25,227 nucleotides of DNA. Source: JBBRGG01 sp038240875 (GTDB lineage: Bacteria; Planctomycetota; Phycisphaerae; Phycisphaerales; UBA1924). The notes below the pieces were generated by a model. That model did no database searches. It saw nothing but the letters and a program-made list of their open reading frames with translations, and was not told the origin of the DNA. Within the stretch, counting starts at the first letter, position 1. The number at the start of each line of letters is the position of its first letter. The stretch is from assembly GCA_038240875.1 (NCBI GenBank), contig JBBRGG010000013.1:1-25227 (forward strand), written 5' to 3'. Position numbers and translations under genes: made by a program. Of the stretch, positions 7,563 through 15,990 are shown piece after piece.

Positions 7563-9542
7563 TTACTTGGATTCCAGTTCGGTCCAGCGTTCAAAGAGCT
7601 TGGCGACCTTGGACTGAGCCGCGGCAAGTTCGCGCCAAGCAGCGTCGGCTTTTGCACGCTCGGACATGTGCCGCGCGTCGTTGGTGACAGCTTCCAAACG
7701 CTTGACTTCGGCCTCGGCTTGCTGGATCACAGCGTCCATTCCTTCGAGCTCTCGCTGCTCTTTGTAGGAGAGTTTTTTCTTTACTGCGGCCTGCGGCGCG
7801 GAAGCTTGCGCCGACTTGGTCGGAGCCGAAGCGGGCACAGCTCCCCACTTGGACGGAGCCGTCGTGGGCTGGTCCTTCTGCTCGCGCTGCTCTTTCTTGG
7901 TTGGTTTTTTCGATGGCTCGATCTGCGTTGCTTCCCACTGGTCGTAGTCGGTGAAATATCGCGCGTTGCCCAAGCCATCGAGCGCGAGGATCTTGGTCGC
8001 CAATCGCGCGAGCATGGCACGATCGTGCGTTACGAGAACGACAGCGCCAGGGAACTCTTCGAGCGATTCTTCGAGCACTTCGAGAGAAGAAAGATCAAGG
8101 TCGTTCGTCGGTTCGTCCAGAATCAACACGTCGGCGGGATCAAGCATGAGCCGCGCGATGTGGACCCGGGCTTGCTCGCCACCGGAGAGGGCGCGTACCG
8201 GCTGCTTGAGTTGTTCAGCCGTGAAGAGGAACATGTTGGCCCAGGTGTTCACGTGTAGCGAACGGCCGCGATAGATTACGGCGTCGGCATGTGGCGACAG
8301 GGCCTCGCGCAGCGTAAGCGACTGTTCGAGCTCGGTGCGTGCCTGCGAAAACAAGACGATTCGCAGATTGTCGGCGCGCTTAATCGTGCCTGGAACAGGA
8401 GTGCCCGGGGGAATCTCACCGATTTCTTCGGCTCGTTTGGCAGCGGCAATTGCCTCGGCGCTTGCTGGGTCGGATGTAAGAACGCCGGTTAAGAGCTTGA
8501 TAAACGTGGTCTTTCCCGAGCCGTTGGGGCCGAGCAAGCCAAGCTTTTGACCGGGGCTGAGTAGCACGTCTACTTCGGAGAAGAGTGGCTTGCCACCCAG
8601 GCTCTTCGACAAGCAACGGCCCATGAGAAGTTTGAGCGTCTTGCGATCGGTCGCACTGAAGTCGATGCTCGCGGCCTTCACCTTGGTGTTACGCATGCGA
8701 AGTTCGGCGAGATCGTCCATGCGCTCAAAGCTCGCGTCGATACGGCTCTTGCTCTTTGTTCGGCGTGCCTGTGCACCGCGCGACAGCCAGCGGATATCGT
8801 CGCGCACTTGGTTGGCTAATGAACGCTCCTGCTTAGCCTGCCCATCCAAAAACTCTTCCTTACGCCTGAGAAACTCGCTGTACCCGCCAGCGACCGAGAA
8901 TGTGCCGTCGGGATATGAACGGCTCAATTCAACGATGCGCGTCGCGACTTCTTCCAAGAACATGCGGTCGTGCGTGACGACGATCGAAGCGAATGGTCCG
9001 GCACGAAGCACGCCTTCGAGCCAGCGGATTCCAACGACGTCGAGGTGGTTGGTCGGCTCGTCCAACAAGAGCAAATCGGGATCGTGCGCGAGGGCTTTAG
9101 CAAGGGCTACACGCTTACGCTGCCCACCAGAAAGGCTGGCGATCTTGGCGTCGGTGTTCTCGATGCCCAGGCGATCAAGCGTCATTCCTGCGGCAAGCTC
9201 GATCTCATGTTCATCGTGGTACTGAGGGAGCTTTCCCTCGGCCATACTCTCGGCGAGCGCAGCCACTACGGCGTCATAAATCGAGAGGTCCTCGGGCATG
9301 TCGTCGCGCTGGGTGACGAAACATGTGCGCAAGCCCTTGCGCATGCGGAGCACGCCTTGGGCTGCACCAGTGTCGGGAGTCTCGGTGCCAGCGAGGATTT
9401 TGAGGAGCGTGCTCTTGCCAGCGCCGTTTGGGCCGATGAGGGCGACGCGTTCGCGGTCTTCGATAGAGATGGAAACGCGATTGAAGAGGGTTCGCGTGCC
9501 ATAGGTCTTGGAGATGGAATCGATACCGAGGAGGAATGCCAA
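7563..9542 (-). CDS. ABC-F family ATPase, Uup-like
   Basis: About 659 aa with two ABC domains in one chain and no membrane segments. Domain 1 has Walker A GPNGAGKST at about 37-45, signature LSGGQRKRVALAKAL and Walker B DLLLLDEPTNHLD. Domain 2 has GPNGSGKTT, LSGGEQARVHIARLM and DVLILDEPTNDLD. The linker contains SRGAQARRTKSKSRID, typical of the Uup branch, and the C-terminus is a charged helical segment (SYKEQRELEGMDAVIQQAE to the end), the Uup-type coiled coil. Known ABC-F proteins act on ribosomes, and Uup is linked to ribosome rescue and transposon excision frequency. Domain 2 has an insertion of roughly 30 residues after the Walker A helix. No in-frame ATG precedes domain 1: TTG at 9542 gives MAFLLGIDSISKTYG, matching family starts; TTG at 9593 is the longer option. 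Confidence 0.92.
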   Translation of the reverse strand: MAFLLGIDSISKTYGTRTLFNRVSISIEDRERVALIGPNGAGKSTLLKILAGTETPDTGAAQGVLRMRKGLRTCFVTQRDDMPEDLSIYDAVVAALAESMAEGKLPQYHDEHEIELAAGMTLDRLGIENTDAKIASLSGGQRKRVALAKALAHDPDLLLLDEPTNHLDVVGIRWLEGVLRAGPFASIVVTHDRMFLEEVATRIVELSRSYPDGTFSVAGGYSEFLRRKEEFLDGQAKQERSLANQVRDDIRWLSRGAQARRTKSKSRIDASFERMDDLAELRMRNTKVKAASIDFSATDRKTLKLLMGRCLSKSLGGKPLFSEVDVLLSPGQKLGLLGPNGSGKTTFIKLLTGVLTSDPASAEAIAAAKRAEEIGEIPPGTPVPGTIKRADNLRIVLFSQARTELEQSLTLREALSPHADAVIYRGRSLHVNTWANMFLFTAEQLKQPVRALSGGEQARVHIARLMLDPADVLILDEPTNDLDLSSLEVLEESLEEFPGAVVLVTHDRAMLARLATKILALDGLGNARYFTDYDQWEATQIEPSKKPTKKEQREQKDQPTTAPSKWGAVPASAPTKSAQASAPQAAVKKKLSYKEQRELEGMDAVIQQAEAEVKRLEAVTNDARHMSERAKADAAWRELAAAQSKVAKLFERWTELESK

Positions 9543-9640
9543 GCGTGTGCTCGCAGTGTGGATAATGGGGTAAGAATGTGGATTGTGAGGCAACGAGGGT
9601 AGCGCGGCTTACACTTCCGCAGATTCGGCTCGATCAAAGA

Positions 9641-9654
9641 TGAACGATCGTTCA
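9641..9654. promoter_or_regulatory. Perfect 14-bp palindrome, candidate operator
   Basis: TGAACGATCGTTCA lies in the divergent gap between the ABC-F gene and the thioredoxin-like gene, 50 bases before the latter's ATG. The size and symmetry fit a dimeric repressor such as a TetR-family protein, but no cognate regulator is adjacent. The rest of the 9543-9703 gap shows no other clear element. Confidence 0.55.
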
Positions 9655-9703
9655 CGATGGCGAAGCGCGTTGAGCCCGTAAACCGCACTTTTGGAGACCT
9701 GCC

Positions 9704-10213
9704 ATGAAGTTTGATAAAGGCTTGTTGATCCTCGGGGTAGTCGTGGTCGCATTGATCGGGTTCAAGGTTTTGAACCCGTCGACCGCTCCAGCACCAGCGG
9801 TTTTCACCAAGGCAGAAAGCCTTGATGCCGCGATCGAATCTGGGAAGGCAGACGGCAAGATCGTCTTCATCGTGGCGCACGCCGACTGGTGCCCACCTTG
9901 CCAATCCCTCAAGCGCGGCGCGCTCGCCGACTCGGGCGTGATGGCTTGGCTTGATTCAAACGCGCACGTGGTCGGAGCCGACATGACCAAGAACGATGAA
10001 CCCACCGGAGCGTTGGGCAAGCGTTTGAGCATCGGGTCGATCCCCGCGATCATTGTGTACAAAGACGGCGTCGAAGCCGACCGCAAGGTGGGCGCGATCC
10101 CGGCAAAAGAACTTCTTTCGTGGCTCGAAGAGATGAAGCCAGGAGCCAAACTAATGCCTGGTTTAACTCCAGACGCGGTTCCCACCTCGAGCCCGGTTAC
10201 CAATCCTGCGTAA
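9704..10213 (+). CDS. Membrane-anchored thioredoxin-like protein
   Basis: The 169-aa product has an N-terminal hydrophobic anchor (LLILGVVVVALIGFKVL, residues 7-23), so the domain should face the periplasm. The thioredoxin fold follows: VFIVAHADWCPPCQSL with CPPC at 63-66 and the cis-proline loop IGSIPAIIVYKDG. Both catalytic cysteines are present. Pro-Pro between them differs from the Gly-Pro of classical thioredoxin and is common in thiol-disulfide proteins of unknown partners. The C-terminal 30 residues are Pro/Thr-rich and unstructured. GGAG at 9693-9696 sits 7 bases before the ATG. It is convergent with the RND pump gene, 28 bases apart. Its role could be cysteine reduction in exported proteins; that is inference. 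Confidence 0.9.
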   Translation: MKFDKGLLILGVVVVALIGFKVLNPSTAPAPAVFTKAESLDAAIESGKADGKIVFIVAHADWCPPCQSLKRGALADSGVMAWLDSNAHVVGADMTKNDEPTGALGKRLSIGSIPAIIVYKDGVEADRKVGAIPAKELLSWLEEMKPGAKLMPGLTPDAVPTSSPVTNPA

Positions 10214-10241
10214 TCGCGGCGGCCATATCGGCGTTGAGATT

Positions 10242-13200
10242 TCATACGCTTGCTCGCGTCGGCACTGGCAGCCCGAGTTGTTCATCGCCGATTTGCCCGT
10301 CGCCAGCCTCTGCTTCGTCGTTGCGTTCTTGATCACGTACACGCTCGCTTTGTGGAGCGCGTGAATTACTCTCTTCGCTTTCATCCTCATCTTCGTCCTT
10401 GGGCTTGACGCTGTGCTTGCCCGCGATGAGCATATAGATGCTGGGCACAAAGAGCAGCGTAAACGCCGTCGAGATCACCATGCCCGTGACGAGCACGATG
10501 CCGATCGAGTTTCGCGCGTTTGCGCCCGCGCCCGTTACGAGCACAAGAGGAAAGTGCCCCACCGCTGTTGCGACGCTGGTCATAAGCACGGGCCGCAAAC
10601 GGGTGATGCTTGCTTCCTTGATCGCAGCATACTTTTCCTTGCCTTGCTCGCGAAGTTGATTGGCAAACTCGACGATGAGGATGCCGTTCTTGGCAACTAG
10701 GCCGACAAGTGTGATCAACCCGACCTGTGAATAGATGTTGATCGTGGTGAAGTCAATAAAGGTAAAGATGAGCGCGCCGGTGATCGCCAAAGGCACGCTA
10801 CCAAAGAGAACGATGAATGGGTCACGGAAGCTACCGAACTGCGCCGCGAGAACGAGATAGATAAGCATGAGCGCAAATCCGAGCGTGACCGCGAGCGATG
10901 AGCCCTCTTGCTTGATCTGCCTGGATTCGCCCGCGTAATCCAGCGCATACCCGGCGGGCAAAATCTTCTTTGCCTCGGCTTCAAGAATGGCGAGCCCATC
11001 GGCCTTGGTCGTTCCAGCTTTGAGCACGCCAAAGACCTTAAAACTGTTGCGTTGCTGGAAGCGGTTGAGCGTGCGTGGAGCGGCGATTGTTTCTATGCGG
11101 ACGAAGGAAGACACGCTCACCAGCCCGCCATCCTTCACGCGAATCTTCATGTTAAGGATCTGCTCCGGTCGCGCACGACTTTCGTCGGTCACTTGCGGAA
11201 TCACTTTGTAGCTTCGGCCTTCGTAGTTGAAGCGATTAACGTACCCGCCCGACAGCATGATGGCCAGATCGCGCCCAACCGTCGCGAGATCCAGCCCCAT
11301 GTCCGAAACTTTTTCGCGATCGATGATGATGCGTGCCTGAGGAAGATCGATCTTGAGGTCCGTATCAGCGTACACAAATTTGTTTGAACCAAAGGCCATA
11401 CCGACGAGTTGGCCCGCATATTGCGCCATCTGCTCGGGTTCATCGGTGCTCGTGATTATCAATTCAACGTCAAAGTTTCCCGCACCCGGCAACGGCGAAG
11501 GCAACACCGGAATCGCCTGCACGCCCGCTACGCCCATCACGCGGCCAAATGCTTCGCCTTGGATCTCTTTGGTATCACGCTCGCGTTTATTCCAATTGAC
11601 GGTTTGGATGCCACCAAAGCCCGTCGAGGGAGAAATGATGACGCGCCACACAAGGTGAGTTTCTTCGATGCCGCCGAGGTTGTTAGTCACTTCGGTCGCG
11701 GACCGAACCGTTGCTTTCAGCGTCGAATCTGGAGCGGCGTTGATGATGAAGAAGACGCCACCTTCGTCCTCGGTAGGCGCGAGTTCCTTGTCACTGAACA
11801 TGAAGAGTGGCAAAGCTCCCAGTGTGATCACCAATGCGGCAATCGCCATCGTCCATCGCAGGTTGAGCGTGACATCGAGCACGCGACCATAGAAGCGTCG
11901 AGCCTTGTCGAAGAGCCCGTTGACGAATCGTGTGAATCGGCCTTCTTCGCCGTGCGCTGGAACAAGGTACGCGCTGAGCACAGGAGAAAGCGTGAGGGCC
12001 GTGATGCCCGACACAATGACCGCCGCCGCGAGCGTGAAGGCAAACTCTTTGAACAACACGCCAGTAAGCCCGCTCTGAAAGCCGATAGGCGCGTAAACCG
12101 CCGCAAGCGTGATGGTCATGGAAATGACAGGTCCGACAAGCTCTCTCGCACCCTTTAACGCGGCTTTGGTTCGCGTCAAACCTTCACGAATGTGCCTCTC
12201 GACATTTTCGACCATGACAATCGCATCATCGACCACGAGGCCGACGCTCAGTACGATCGCGAGGATCGTGAGCAAGTTCAACGAGAAACCAAACGCCACC
12301 ATGAATATGCACGCGCCCACGAGCGAAATCGGCATCGCCATCAGCGGGACCAACATCGTCCGCAGCGAACCCATGAACAAGAAGACCACAAAGCCCACGA
12401 TCAGGATTGTTTCAACGAGCGTTTTTCTAATCTCGTTCAAGGCGTTGCGCATGTAGAACGTGCCGTCGTATGCGAGCCGCATCTCGACGCCTGCGGGTAG
12501 AATTAGCTTGATCTCGTCTAGTTGTTTCTTCAGACGTTCCGCGACCTCAAGCTCATTGGCACGAGGGAGCGGCCATACCGAAAGATAAATCGCAGGCTTG
12601 CTATCAAGCCCCGCTTCGCCCGTGGGTTCTTCGCTTCCAAGCTCGACCCGCGCCACGTCTCGCAGCCGCACAATCGACCCATCGCGCTCGCGAACGATTA
12701 GATCCTCAAACTCCCGAGGCGTTCGCAGATCCGTATTCGTAAGTAGGTCCACCTGAACCTTGGCAGACTTGGTCTTACCTAAGGCTGCAACAAAGTTGTT
12801 GTTCCGCAGCGCGTCAAAAACCTCGGTCGGCGTGACATCGAGCGCGGTCAACTTCTGCTCATCGAGCCAGATCCGCATCGCGAGGCTGCGTTCGCCCTCG
12901 ATGCCGCATCGCTGCACGCCTTCGATTGTTGCAAGTTCAGGCTGGACTTGCCTTGCGAGAAACTCGTTGAGCTGTGTAAGGTCGAGCGTTTCGCTCGTGA
13001 AGCTAATATAAAACGTAGCAAAGGGCCGATCTGCACGCTGGATTTCGATCCCGGGTGATTCGGATTCCGCTGGCAACTCCGACCGCACCTCGTTCAATCG
13101 GGCACTGATCTCCGCCAGCGCATCGTTGCTGTCGTGATTGAGCCGAAGGCGCACGGTGATGGTGCTAAAGCCTGCGGTGCTGCTTGATTCGATGAAGTCG

Positions 13201-13433
13201 AAGCCATCGATCGCGGACACTGCTCGCTCGATGGGCGTTGTGATAAATCCACGCACCGTCTCGGCACTCGCGCCAATATAAGGCGTCGTTATCACGATCG
13301 AAGTCGACTCAATGCGTGGATACTGCCGCACCGGTAGCGAATCGATCGCGCGCCAACCAATGGCAATAATGATCAGGTTGATCACCAGCGCGAGGACGGG
13401 CTTACGTATGAAAATATCAGTAATTGATCGCAT
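10242..13433 (-). CDS. RND multidrug efflux pump, AcrB/MexB-like (HAE1 family)
   Basis: The 1063-aa inner-membrane proton/drug antiporter has full family length: N-terminal helix (IFIRKPVLALVINLIIIAIG), two large periplasmic loops and twelve helices. The proton-relay residues are present: Asp402 and Asp403 in GLVVDDAIVMVEN and the lysine of GLVAKNGILIVEF (Lys915). The last 60 residues are charged and Glu/Asp/Ser-rich, probably a cytoplasmic tail. The ATG at 13433 follows AAAAGG about 8 bases upstream and gives the usual MRSITDIFIRKPV start; the frame opens earlier at a TTG (13478). The membrane-fusion partner is encoded 140 bases upstream on the same strand and the TetR gene precedes that. 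No TolC-like outer-membrane gene is in the window. Confidence 0.96.
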   Translation of the reverse strand: MRSITDIFIRKPVLALVINLIIIAIGWRAIDSLPVRQYPRIESTSIVITTPYIGASAETVRGFITTPIERAVSAIDGFDFIESSSTAGFSTITVRLRLNHDSNDALAEISARLNEVRSELPAESESPGIEIQRADRPFATFYISFTSETLDLTQLNEFLARQVQPELATIEGVQRCGIEGERSLAMRIWLDEQKLTALDVTPTEVFDALRNNNFVAALGKTKSAKVQVDLLTNTDLRTPREFEDLIVRERDGSIVRLRDVARVELGSEEPTGEAGLDSKPAIYLSVWPLPRANELEVAERLKKQLDEIKLILPAGVEMRLAYDGTFYMRNALNEIRKTLVETILIVGFVVFLFMGSLRTMLVPLMAMPISLVGACIFMVAFGFSLNLLTILAIVLSVGLVVDDAIVMVENVERHIREGLTRTKAALKGARELVGPVISMTITLAAVYAPIGFQSGLTGVLFKEFAFTLAAAVIVSGITALTLSPVLSAYLVPAHGEEGRFTRFVNGLFDKARRFYGRVLDVTLNLRWTMAIAALVITLGALPLFMFSDKELAPTEDEGGVFFIINAAPDSTLKATVRSATEVTNNLGGIEETHLVWRVIISPSTGFGGIQTVNWNKRERDTKEIQGEAFGRVMGVAGVQAIPVLPSPLPGAGNFDVELIITSTDEPEQMAQYAGQLVGMAFGSNKFVYADTDLKIDLPQARIIIDREKVSDMGLDLATVGRDLAIMLSGGYVNRFNYEGRSYKVIPQVTDESRARPEQILNMKIRVKDGGLVSVSSFVRIETIAAPRTLNRFQQRNSFKVFGVLKAGTTKADGLAILEAEAKKILPAGYALDYAGESRQIKQEGSSLAVTLGFALMLIYLVLAAQFGSFRDPFIVLFGSVPLAITGALIFTFIDFTTINIYSQVGLITLVGLVAKNGILIVEFANQLREQGKEKYAAIKEASITRLRPVLMTSVATAVGHFPLVLVTGAGANARNSIGIVLVTGMVISTAFTLLFVPSIYMLIAGKHSVKPKDEDEDESEESNSRAPQSERVRDQERNDEAEAGDGQIGDEQLGLPVPTRASV

Positions 13434-13478
13434 AGATATGCCTTTTTCAAGCGTGGGCTGTGCGTTGCTGGAACACAA

Positions 13479-13544
13479 CCTGAACTGTGTACGACCTGAA
13501 CTGTTCGCAATCTGGTCTGATCGCGATTTGGACTGTGCGCGATG
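13479..13544. repeat. Degenerate 16-18-bp repeat, about 4 units, between pump genes
   Basis: Units start CCTGAACTGTGTACGA, CCTGAACTGTTCGCAATC, TGGTCTGATCGCGATT and TGGACTGTGCGCGATG. The first two share an 11-base core; the last two are diverged. They lie in the 140-base gap between the membrane-fusion and RND genes. Confidence 0.55.
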
Positions 13545-13573
13545 ACGTCACGAAAATTCCTGGTATTAAAAAA

Positions 13574-14887
13574 TTAACTACCCTTGGCGCGCGATTCGTC
13601 AGGCTTTGTTGGTGACAAAGGCGCGTCGGAATTTACTGGGGTGGCTTCTGGTCCGCCGTGCCCGCTAAGTTCACCAGGCATGGCAGGAATAACTAGCGCG
13701 CCTTCACGTAGTTTAAACGAGCCGCTTGACGCGATCATGTCGCCGACTTTAAGTCCATCAAGCACGATGACGTCTTCGCCGATTGTCGGTCCAAGTTTCA
13801 CAATCCGCTGGCTTGATCGCATCTCTGGCGCAGGCTTTCCATCAGGCCCCATGCCTTCTTTCGTCGTGATCATGTACACCAAGTTGGCATATGACGCACG
13901 CCGAACCGCCGTCACGGGAATCACCGTGTACTCGCGCAACGCCTCAATCGGCACGCGAATCTTCACGTACATCCCCGGCTTCAATGAAGAATCCTTGTTG
14001 TCAACGATCGAGCGAACCCGAATGTTTCGCGTCGCGTTGTTCGCTGAAGCATCAGTCGCCGCCACACGAAGCAGAATCGGCCTCGCGCCATCGCCGGATG
14101 ATCCAGTATCATCAATCACGCCCTCAACTTCGAGCCCAACCTTCACCCGGCTCAACAGCTCCTGAGGCACGGCAAAGTCGATGTAAATCGTATCGGAAAC
14201 CTCTTGCAACGTAGCAATAGGCGAAGTTTCACCGCCAAATTGCTGGGCGAGAAATTGCCCTTCATGCACCGTGCGAAGCCCAACGGTCGCGCGAAATGGC
14301 GCACGAATGACGTGCTTATCAATCCGCGTTTGCACCTCTGCGATCTTGGCTCGCGCTTCGAGGATGCTTGCCTCGGCGCGGGATCGCTCCGCAGCCGCTT
14401 TCTCAGACTCAGCTTGCGCACGCTCCACTTCGATGACCGATGTCGCGTTGCCCGCCGCAAGTTGCCGACGCAATTCCGATTCGGCAAACTTGACCTGTGT
14501 GTCGATCACGCGTTCGTCGGCCTCTGCAACCTTGAGCGACGCCTTCGCCGATTCGAGCTCGGCCTGATCCGACGCATCGTCCAGCTTCACCAGGATGTGG
14601 TTCGCCTCAACGATATCGCCCGACTTAAAGCCGACAAAGTTGACCAGTCCTTCAACCTCGTTCTGTACATTGACCATGCGCTTCGCGATTACCGTGCCTA
14701 CTAAGTCGGACTTGGGTTGCCACTTGACCACTCGAGGCGAAACCAGCGTGACCGCGTTGGGCGGCTCGAACGCGGGCTCACTCTTGGCGATATTTATCGC
14801 TCGCTGTTTATAGATGTACAACCCCGAAGCTGTTCCGGCGATAAAAATAAACAATCCAACCGTGACAATAACACTCGATGTCTTCAA
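13574..14887 (-). CDS. RND periplasmic adaptor (membrane-fusion protein)
   Basis: The 437-aa product links the inner-membrane RND pump to an outer-membrane channel. It has an N-terminal anchor (VIVTVGLFIFIAGTASGLYIY), then the first half of a lipoyl/barrel-sandwich domain (VEGLVNFVGFKSGDIVEANHILVKLDD), a long alpha-hairpin rich in Ala/Glu (about 110-190), the second lipoyl half (IRAPFRATVGLRTVHEGQFL) and beta-barrel and membrane-proximal domains. The C-terminal 35 residues are Gly/Pro/Ser-rich. The start is a TTG at 14885-14887 that overlaps the TetR stop as TTGA, with AGGTG four bases before it, so its translation is probably coupled to that of the regulator. No closer ATG gives a proper anchor. 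Confidence 0.93.
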   Translation of the reverse strand: MKTSSVIVTVGLFIFIAGTASGLYIYKQRAINIAKSEPAFEPPNAVTLVSPRVVKWQPKSDLVGTVIAKRMVNVQNEVEGLVNFVGFKSGDIVEANHILVKLDDASDQAELESAKASLKVAEADERVIDTQVKFAESELRRQLAAGNATSVIEVERAQAESEKAAAERSRAEASILEARAKIAEVQTRIDKHVIRAPFRATVGLRTVHEGQFLAQQFGGETSPIATLQEVSDTIYIDFAVPQELLSRVKVGLEVEGVIDDTGSSGDGARPILLRVAATDASANNATRNIRVRSIVDNKDSSLKPGMYVKIRVPIEALREYTVIPVTAVRRASYANLVYMITTKEGMGPDGKPAPEMRSSQRIVKLGPTIGEDVIVLDGLKVGDMIASSGSFKLREGALVIPAMPGELSGHGGPEATPVNSDAPLSPTKPDESRAKGS

Positions 14888-15714
14888 CTCACACCTCGCT
14901 TGCGCTGCTTTGCTGCGTGTGGCGATGCCACCTTTGCCGCTTGTTGCATTTGATTTCTCGTAAAACCTGTGCTCGATGCTGGCTTTATTCGCTTTGTAGA
15001 GCCCGCGTTCGCGTCGCCTGCCACGCTTCCACTTGCATTAATCACAACCAGAGGTGTACGGTCAAAGCCTCCCAGTATCGAGAGCGCGCCGCGAATTTTT
15101 GTCAATCGTGGGTGCGACACATCGCCCATACCGAAGATCCATTGAAACCACAAGCCATGCACCGCAAGGTGGATCGCATCGCCCACCCCGGGCGGCAAAA
15201 TGTCCTTCGCAATCAGTCCCTCGATGTCACGCATCACCCGTCGCATTGGCTCGATCTGCCTTTCATCGTGCACTAGCGCGGCGATTAACACGCGATTGCG
15301 TGCCCGCTCGACCTCGGTCCACGCTTGTTTGCCTGATAAACATGTACTCATCATCGTGCCCACCGCAGGCCGGGTTTCCCCAGCCGCCACGAGCTTGGTA
15401 TAAATCGAACAAAATTCATCGTGCCATTCGGTGACATTCCGCTCGACCATCGCACGTATAAGCGCGTCCTTGCTGGGAAGATGGTGCAGCAAACCAGCCT
15501 TGCTCAGTCCGGCTTGTTTCGCCACCGCATCCAAAGTCAGCCGCCCCATCCCATCGCGCAACACCACGGCTTCTGCCGCGTCCAGGATCGTGCCCAAATG
15601 CGCGTGTGGCCGACCTCCCGCCGAAGATTTAGCCTGCAATATCAAAGTTTTAACAGTTGACTTCTTCGTTGCGCGAGCTTTGGTTTTTGTTCCGCCGAGA
15701 CTCGTGAGGCTCAT
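14884..15714 (-). CDS. TetR/AcrR-family transcriptional regulator
   Basis: The 276-aa product has an unusual basic N-terminal extension of about 42 residues, then the TetR DNA-binding domain: ILDAAEAVVLRDGMGRLTLDAVAKQ with the recognition helix in AGLSKAGLLHHLPSKDALI. The ligand-binding part follows (LVAAGETRP ... MRRVMRDIEGLI). The last 60 residues (from about ASGSVAGDANAGSTKR) are Ala/Ser/Lys-rich and probably disordered. It is the first gene of the efflux operon and most likely represses it and itself through the palindrome 10 bases before its ATG. The stop overlaps the adaptor start. Local repression of a following pump operon is a standard arrangement in this family; the ligand is unknown. 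Confidence 0.93.
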   Translation of the reverse strand: MSLTSLGGTKTKARATKKSTVKTLILQAKSSAGGRPHAHLGTILDAAEAVVLRDGMGRLTLDAVAKQAGLSKAGLLHHLPSKDALIRAMVERNVTEWHDEFCSIYTKLVAAGETRPAVGTMMSTCLSGKQAWTEVERARNRVLIAALVHDERQIEPMRRVMRDIEGLIAKDILPPGVGDAIHLAVHGLWFQWIFGMGDVSHPRLTKIRGALSILGGFDRTPLVVINASGSVAGDANAGSTKRIKPASSTGFTRNQMQQAAKVASPHAAKQRKRGVS

Positions 15715-15724
15715 TCAATACTTT

Positions 15725-15738
15725 ACCAACCGGTTGGT
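15725..15738. promoter_or_regulatory. Palindromic TetR operator candidate
   Basis: ACCAACCGGTTGGT is a perfect 14-bp inverted repeat 10 bases upstream of the TetR ATG, followed on the + strand by CGGTAGT, so one half is partly repeated. Sites of the ACCNACCGGTNGGT type are common TetR-family operators. The rest of the 15739-15990 gap shows no other clear element. Confidence 0.7.
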
Positions 15739-15990
15739 CGGTAGTCCACTCACCAATCAATTCTTCATGCTTGAGAGCATCCTTGCTTCGCGATCAAGCC
15801 CTGTACCGATTCACGACAAACGTCGTATTTAAAAGCCCCAGCTTCTTTGCCCTATTGATCTCTATCTTTTAGTTATTCAGCAACCTCGTCTCAATCTCGT
15901 ATCGAAGCTAGACGCCTCGACAAGCCGATAATCAGTAGTCTCGTTGTTTTGAGTCAACACCCATGCACTGCGTGTGCCACAAGGCGTCTC

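Noticed and set aside
8590..9602. Two + strand frames of about 210 codons opposite the ABC-F gene
   Set aside because: Both are antisense to conserved Walker and signature motifs.
11409..12158. 249-codon + strand frame opposite the RND pump
   Set aside because: Arg/His-rich antisense composition; the pump has intact relay residues across this stretch.
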